Assembly: GCA_009377605.1 (NCBI GenBank)
Contig: WHTT01000021.1
Location: 17,466 to 81,465 of the forward strand
Reading direction: 5' to 3'
Length of the DNA stretch: 64,000 nucleotides
Origin: Luteitalea sp.
Lineage (GTDB): Bacteria > Acidobacteriota > Vicinamibacteria > Vicinamibacterales > Vicinamibacteraceae
Shown here: positions 59,569 through 64,000 of the stretch, piece after piece
Layout: every line of letters starts with the position of its first letter
How positions within the stretch are numbered: the stretch's first letter is position 1
Program-made: the position numbers and the translations under genes
The notes under the pieces: model-generated
Databases searched by the model: none
What the model was told of the DNA's origin: nothing
Seen by the model: the letters and a program-made list of their open reading frames with translations, nothing else

Positions 59569-59937
59569 GTGTGATGAGTGTCGTCAGACGGCGAGACATG
59601 GTCAGGCTATAGAGGCTTGCGAAGCCCTCGCAGCACGTTGGGATGGAGCTAGCGGTCGTCCGTTGGGTCTCGGACGTACTCGGCGTCCACCTCGGCGGTC
59701 ATCGCCCGCAACGCATGCATGCGGGCCTGTGCGAATGAGATGAAGATGTCCGCATCCGGAGCGCGCAGACGACCGGTGCTGGTGATCCCCTGGGGCGCGG
59801 TTCCTGTCGGGGACGCCAGATTCTGCCGTACGAGGTCTTGCACGATTGGTCCCAAGGCCCCCGTGCCCCAGGAAGTGGTAGTATCCCGCGTCTTGCGGGT
59901 CGCAGATCAGGCGGTCGACAAGCGGTCCTACGGTCCT
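59569..59937 (+). other. 369-bp spacer with attachment-type repeat
   Basis: Contains the fourth tRNA-end copy (59803-59818). An antisense frame from 59855 to 59649 again encodes ASPTG followed by residues that look partly protein-like (FISFAQARMHALRAM), perhaps the decayed end of an older recombinase. No intact gene is recognised. Confidence 0.5.
59803..59818 (+). repeat. Attachment-type repeat copy 4
   Basis: CCTGTCGGGGACGCCA; the 13 bases GTCGGGGACGCCA (59806-59818) are identical to the tRNA-Glu 3' end. One mismatch lies before them. It marks the right end of the second segment and the return to chromosomal DNA. Confidence 0.7.
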
Positions 59938-61347
59938 TCACATCTCGTCTACCATATCCTCCTCTTTCGAGTGCCACAGGCGATCCGCAAAGTCCATAAG
60001 ATACTGCCAATCTACCTTCAACAAGTTATGGGCACCGTTGCGAATATGGTATCCGCGGTTCCCCGCAACGAGGGGGCGGTTGAGCGAAGGCATATCACTG
60101 GGCAGGATCGGTGCGTGGTTGTAAAGGGCATAAACAGGGGAGGCATGTGCCAAGGAACGAAACTCGCCCCGCGGATCCGCCCAGAGATCTTCATCAGCAC
60201 TAGCAACATAGACCGCTCGCGGCGCAATCAGCGCAAGCAGCATGTGTTGGTCGAACGGCAGTTCATCTTCCCGATCGTTGAACGTTTTGAAGTTGGCATT
60301 GAACCAATGGGGAAAGCGATTCACAGCGCGTACAGTCTCCCCATAACGCCGCCGGCTCAGCGCAGCGCCACCACATCCAGACTCGTTCGAGATCACCAGC
60401 GCGAACCGCTCATCCTCGGCACCGGCCCAGAGCGCAGCCTTGCCGCCCCTCGAATGTCCCAGAAGCGCGACCTTCGAGGTGTCCACATCGGAATCCGTCT
60501 CGAAATAATCCATGACGCGGCTCGCCCCCCACCCCCAGGCTGCCAGGGCTCCCCACGCATCCGGGTCACGCTCACCTGCAGCCGCCTCACCTTCAAATAG
60601 CCGGATAACACCCTCAGAGTAATGCTCCTGATCGTCAGGGGCCAGGTCATTGTTTTGTATGGCGGCGATCCCATAACCGCGTTCGATCGCCTCCTCAGCA
60701 GGCCAGAAGCCGGACTGTTGCTGCCGTGTCGGATCCGTATTCTCCGGGCGGCGATTGTTGAGCAGCAGAAATACCGGTACAGGTTCCCGCGATTCATTTG
60801 GCAGAAAGAGGACCACTTCAAACTGGTGTGTGCGGTCCTCGTGAGCGCTATGAATGGCAACCCGTCGCAGTGTCGCAGCTCCATTCATCGCTGATGAATC
60901 CTCCTCGACCACTTGAAAGGAAAGCTGTTCGGGAGCGCCTGGCCGGTGCCCATACATAGAGTTGCGAAAGAGCTCGAGGATTTCTTCCCGCCTTTGCGGC
61001 CATGCCTTCGGCGTGGTGACGGAGGTGCCAGCTGATGTGCGCAATAGATCCGGGAGCTGATAGGGTGGGACGTCGGTTTCCTGCCAGAGATACTTCGGCC
61101 GTTCTTGTTCTCGCTTCTTGACAATGTCTGGATCGGCCTGCCAGCCACCGTTCTGGGGCATGTCGAGGATGCCCAGCTTGCCGTTGTCGATGATGGCGCG
61201 CTCGTCGCTGAACCAGGACCAGGCACCGTTGTCGTTGAAGACGATCACATCACCCCAAGAGGCGGCACGGTCGCCGTGCAGCAGCGCGGCGAAGGCGACG
61301 ATCATCAGCGGGCAAGCGAAAAGTCCAGGCCTGTATCGGAGTGGCAT
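59938..61347 (-). CDS. Chimeric CE15 glucuronoyl esterase
   Basis: 469 aa. A signal peptide (GLFACPLMIVAFAALLHGDR) is followed by residues 31-57 (WGDVIVFNDNGAWSWFSDER, AIIDNGKL), which match the N-terminus of BNR_4-type exported proteins, not CE15. From about residue 58 the CE15 esterase begins: QADPDIVKKREQERPKYLWQ, ELPDLL-type start, REEILELFRNSMYGHRPG. The nucleophile is S299 in LLGHSRGGKAALWAG; VISNESGCGGAALSRRRYGE and ADEDLWADPRGEFRSLAHAS complete the site. The fusion point (about 61173) suggests a deletion joining two genes. CE15 enzymes cut lignin-glucuronoxylan esters. Confidence 0.85.
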   Translation of the reverse strand: MPLRYRPGLFACPLMIVAFAALLHGDRAASWGDVIVFNDNGAWSWFSDERAIIDNGKLGILDMPQNGGWQADPDIVKKREQERPKYLWQETDVPPYQLPDLLRTSAGTSVTTPKAWPQRREEILELFRNSMYGHRPGAPEQLSFQVVEEDSSAMNGAATLRRVAIHSAHEDRTHQFEVVLFLPNESREPVPVFLLLNNRRPENTDPTRQQQSGFWPAEEAIERGYGIAAIQNNDLAPDDQEHYSEGVIRLFEGEAAAGERDPDAWGALAAWGWGASRVMDYFETDSDVDTSKVALLGHSRGGKAALWAGAEDERFALVISNESGCGGAALSRRRYGETVRAVNRFPHWFNANFKTFNDREDELPFDQHMLLALIAPRAVYVASADEDLWADPRGEFRSLAHASPVYALYNHAPILPSDMPSLNRPLVAGNRGYHIRNGAHNLLKVDWQYLMDFADRLWHSKEEDMVDEM

Positions 61348-61659
61348 GTGTAAGCTTCTCCGCCTCTTCACTCGACGTCCAGCGTCTGCCAGACGAACGT
61401 GATGGTTTCTGCCAGTTACTTCGTCCGCCGAATTTCCCGCGAAGCAATCCCGCTGACCTTCCAGCCTATGCGGATGGCCTGCGCCTCTACGGTGGTCGGC
61501 GCATCTACCGCGAATGGTTTCGTATACAGAAGGAGAGCCGCCCAGAGTGAGTCCATCTTGAGTGAGGGCTTCGACCTTCGCCCGCGTTGCGACAGGCATA
61601 GGTGTATCGTATGCGCAACACAATGTGTTTGCGCGACTGTTGTGACTGAAGGAGGCATC

Positions 61660-63272
61660 GTGACCAAGACGCTGATGGGGACAGTTGCCATGCTGGTGAT
61701 TGCCGGCGGCCGGACACCGGCCCAGCAGTTCCCTCCCGGCTTCGTTGATCCCGCGCCCCTGCTCGCCGCCGCCTCTCGGGAGATCGGCGAAGCCGACCTG
61801 AAGTGCATCACCTTCTCGGGTACCGGGTACGGCGGCGCCGTCGGCCAAACGCTCGAAAATGCTGTCAACGTGGATTGGCCGCGCATCGACGCGTTAGCGA
61901 ACTACACGCGCACGATCAACTGGGAGACCGGCACGAGCAAGGAGACATTCGATCGCAAGCCAGGCCTGAATCCGGCGTCATGGAAGTACGGCTTGGGTTG
62001 GCAAGGCGGCACGCCGACGCAGACGGCAACGCGTCAAACGCACATCGTGAATGGCAAGTTCGCCTGGTACATCGACGGGAACGCGGAACCGGTGGCCGTT
62101 TCGCCGGAGCTTGCGGAGCTGTACCAACTCGATCTATGGCTGAATCCCCATGGGTTCATCAAGGCCGCGCGCCTGCCGGGGGCCAACCCGGTCGCCTTCT
62201 GGCGTTGGGAGCAGATCGAGAAGGGCCGGGACGGAAACGTGGTGGCGCCAGAGAAGGTGCACGTGGTCGCGATCACGATGTTCGGGAAATACCGCGTGGA
62301 CGCGACGATCAATTCGCGAAATCAGATCCAGCGGATCAAGACCACGGTGAACGAGCCCTCTCTTGGTGATTTCAACATCGAACACGAGTCGACCGACCAG
62401 ATGACCTTCGGCGGCGTGAAATGGCCGATCACCTGGCATTCCCATCACGGATGGGACGACAACTGGCAGTTCTACCGCCACAGCACCGGTCACAACGCAT
62501 ACGGCGGAGCGTTTCCCGAGGTGCAGCCCAACGAGTGCGGCGATCCGGTTCCCGTTCCCACCACGGTCGCGCAGGCGAGATTCCCGTCGCAGGTGACGGT
62601 CGAAGAAATGGCCGACGGCGTGTACCTCATCGGAGGTGGACCAGCGAACAGCTACGTCGTGGAGTTCAAGGATTTCGTCGCCGTCTTCGAAGCGCAGGCG
62701 ATGAATCACGCAGTCTCGCGGTGATCGAGGAGATCGTGAAGCTCGCGCCGGGGAAGCCGATCCGCTGGCTGATCAGCTCCCACCCGCACTTCGATCACAT
62801 TGGCGGTCTACGCACGTACCTGCACATCGGTGCAACGATCGTGGCACACATGAAGAACATCGCGTTTCTCAACAACGACGTGCTGAGCTACGAACCGAGG
62901 ACGATGAAGCCCGACATCGTGGCGCGATGGCCGCCGACCGAGCTCTCGGAAGGCTACAACTACGAGGCCGTCCAGGAAAGCTACGTGATTTCCGACAATG
63001 CGCGGATTCTGCGCGTCTACTACGTGCAGCCGTTGGAGCACGTCGAGGGCATGCTGATGGCCTACCTTCCCACCGAGCGCATCGCCTTCCAGGCCGATCT
63101 GTTCGATAGCCACGAACCTCCCAGGGCGGCACAATTGCCGGCCATGCGCACGCTCTACAACCAGGTCGAGCGCATGCAGCTGGACGTCGCGACGCTCGCG
63201 CCCGTGCATGGCAGGCCCGTTCCCTGGCGCACGTTCGTCACCGCGCTGCGGTCACTGGACCGCGGAAACTGA
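61660..63272 (+). pseudogene. Exported metallo-beta-lactamase-fold hydrolase, frameshifted
   Basis: GTG 61660 gives a signal (TLMGTVAMLVIAGGRTPAQQ) and a 320-residue N-terminal region (FKDFVAVFEAQAMNHAVSR at its end). After 62724 the protein continues in another frame: SLAVIEEIVKLAPGKPIRWL, then ISSHPHFDHIGGLRTY, the zinc-binding HxHxDH motif, and VHGRPVPWRTFVTALRSL. A missing base near 62716-62720 explains the break. Divergent from the CE15 gene with a 310-bp gap. Intact, it would be a roughly 535-aa secreted hydrolase of unknown substrate. Confidence 0.78.
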
Positions 63273-63580
63273 CGGCGCGTCTCCCCGGGGTTTGATGCGA
63301 TGTGGTGTGGACATACCTTACCTCTATGGCTGCCACCGTCATTCACACGACGTATTCGTCGGCTTGCCATCGAGGACGTCTACGATCCCCTCGGTCCCAG
63401 TTCGTCCGATGCCCATCCATACACAAGAAGGCCCAAGAACGTCAGGTGAGCGATCCACGACGCGATTGCAGGTGAGCCCATGTCGACATACTAATCTTGT
63501 GGCTACGTGATCGCGGGGCGACAGCCGTTCCTCGTTCAACCCACACGGGATCAGGCCGGTCCACCCAGCTCGGCGGATTG
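63273..63580 (+). other. 308-bp spacer without a convincing gene
   Basis: Between the metallo-beta-lactamase-fold gene and the SRPBCC gene remnant. Short frames on both strands are open but not protein-like. Nothing else recognisable. Confidence 0.55.
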
Positions 63581-63887
63581 TCACCCTCGCGACTCGAGCA
63601 GCGTCTTCAGCGTGTTGAGGTCGCGGGAGACCCAGTCGGCATCGCGCGCGAATTCCTCGTCCGACGCGTCCGGCCGGCGAAAGAGTGTGAAAGTGATGTC
63701 AGACCCACTGCCGTTCGCAACAACGCGCACCGGGACGTAGATGGCGTCGCCACTCGGCGGAATCACGTGGTGGTCGAGGACGCCAAATGCGTTGCGCTCG
63801 GTGAAGCGGACCCTCATCCGTCCGTCGGGCGTTACAGCTGTCCAGGCACCGTCGGCCCTCTCGAGCGGTCGATTGCTCAGACCGCTA
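63581..63887 (-). pseudogene. SRPBCC-family protein, 5' end removed by an insertion
   Basis: The visible part encodes the C-terminal two-thirds of an SRPBCC (polyketide-cyclase-like) protein: GAWTAVTPDGRMRVRFTERN, AFGVLDHHVIPPSGDAIYVP, VRVVANGSGSDITFTLFRRP and DEEFARDADWVSRDLNTLKT. The usual first 40 residues are missing: the frame runs leftward from the insertion sequence at 63888, and the residues before LSNRPLERADG come from the element's end. Confidence 0.75.
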
Positions 63888-64000
63888 GTGTCGTGTCTCA
63901 AAGAAAGCTTGTAATAATCAGGGGCGTTTGGTACGCTGCCGCATGCGCACCGGACGTCCCAAGAAACCGTTGGTACTGACGGATGAGGAGCGGCAAACGC
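63888..64000 (+). mobile_element. IS630-type insertion sequence, left end only
   Basis: Begins after the dinucleotide TA at 63886-63887, the target typically duplicated by IS630/Tc1 elements. The candidate terminal repeat starts GTGTCGTGTCTCAAAGAAAG. A promoter-like stretch (TTGTAATAATC) follows. The element continues beyond the window. Confidence 0.7.
63943..64000 (+). CDS. IS630-family transposase, first 19 codons
   Basis: ATG 63943: MRTGRPKKPLVLTDEERQT, the standard N-terminus of one IS630 subgroup (a helix-turn-helix follows in full-length members). The gene leaves the window at 64000. It is the transposase of the element whose left end is at 63888. Confidence 0.8.
   Translation, partial: MRTGRPKKPLVLTDEERQT

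Larger units (their letters stand above)
57786..59818 (+). mobile_element. Second tRNA-end-flanked segment (2 kb)
   Basis: Lies between attachment-type copies 3 (57769) and 4 (59803). It carries a DUF5343 gene and a parD-parE-like pair, with no recombinase. It is best explained as an accretion at the same site that depends on another element's integrase, or as the remnant of an older element. Confidence 0.55.

Noticed and set aside
59649..59855. Leftward 68-codon frame with ASPTG across attachment copy 4
   Set aside because: Could be the relic of an older recombinase end, but too short and without further motif to call a gene.

Overview
ORGANISM. High-GC, gene-dense bacterial DNA that looks like an Acidobacteriota chromosome, probably class Vicinamibacteria. 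The lineage markers are a secreted protein of the VWFA-related Acidobacterial domain type (34410-35840), a DUF2911 secreted protein and many sulfatase/esterase-type secreted enzymes. No rRNA is present; the one RNA gene seen is a tRNA-Glu(UUC) at 44080-44155.

LAYOUT. 1-9.5 kb: exopolysaccharide cluster with galE (5' end only) and ugd leftward, then rightward five glycosyltransferases, a polyprenyl-phosphate sugar-1-phosphate transferase and a UDP-glucuronate decarboxylase-like epimerase. 9.6-19.2 kb: mostly leftward housekeeping, including the coupled chain tsaC-hflX-TPR/SLH lipoprotein-pgsA, then glpX, an acyl-CoA dehydrogenase, a SAM hydrolase, a methyltransferase and a bactofilin. 19.4-28 kb: cysteine desulfurase and mnmA (tRNA 2-thiolation) facing trxB, trxA, glgA, a D,D-peptidase and a sulfatase. 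28-34.4 kb: LysR regulator, a 50-aa small protein, then hom-thrB-thrC-lysC (threonine pathway). 34.4-43.8 kb: VWA protein, two poorly known genes, hemE-hemG, arginase, DUF2911, amidohydrolase and a GlsB/YeaQ-type membrane protein.

ISLAND. At 44.08 kb a complete tRNA-Glu gene is followed by copies of its own 3' end at 44237, 57769 and 59803. They bound a roughly 13.6-kb integrated element and a second 2-kb segment carrying a DUF5343 gene and a parDE toxin-antitoxin pair. The element carries a large serine recombinase, a ribbon-helix-helix protein, a Gp49/HigB-type toxin with several antitoxin-like regulators, an AlpA-like regulator, a RepA-like AAA ATPase followed by an iteron-like CCAGACA array (candidate origin), small phage-like proteins, a Spo11/topoisomerase VI subunit A-like Toprim protein and a secreted proline-rich protein. 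No capsid, tail, portal or relaxase gene was seen. At least six of its genes carry frameshifts or a nonsense codon, while I saw no frameshift in the recognisable core genes to the left, so the element appears to be decaying. 59.9-64 kb: a chimeric CE15 glucuronoyl esterase, a frameshifted metallo-beta-lactamase-fold gene, and a SRPBCC gene cut by an IS630-type insertion that runs off the window.

MOST UNUSUAL SIGNAL. At least sixteen spacers in the core region (4.5-41.6 kb) hold degenerate arrays of 7- or 8-bp units, often a left arm and a reverse-complement right arm around a 60-100-bp centre. They come in several unrelated unit families, run into the ends of several proteins, and were not seen inside the tRNA-linked island.
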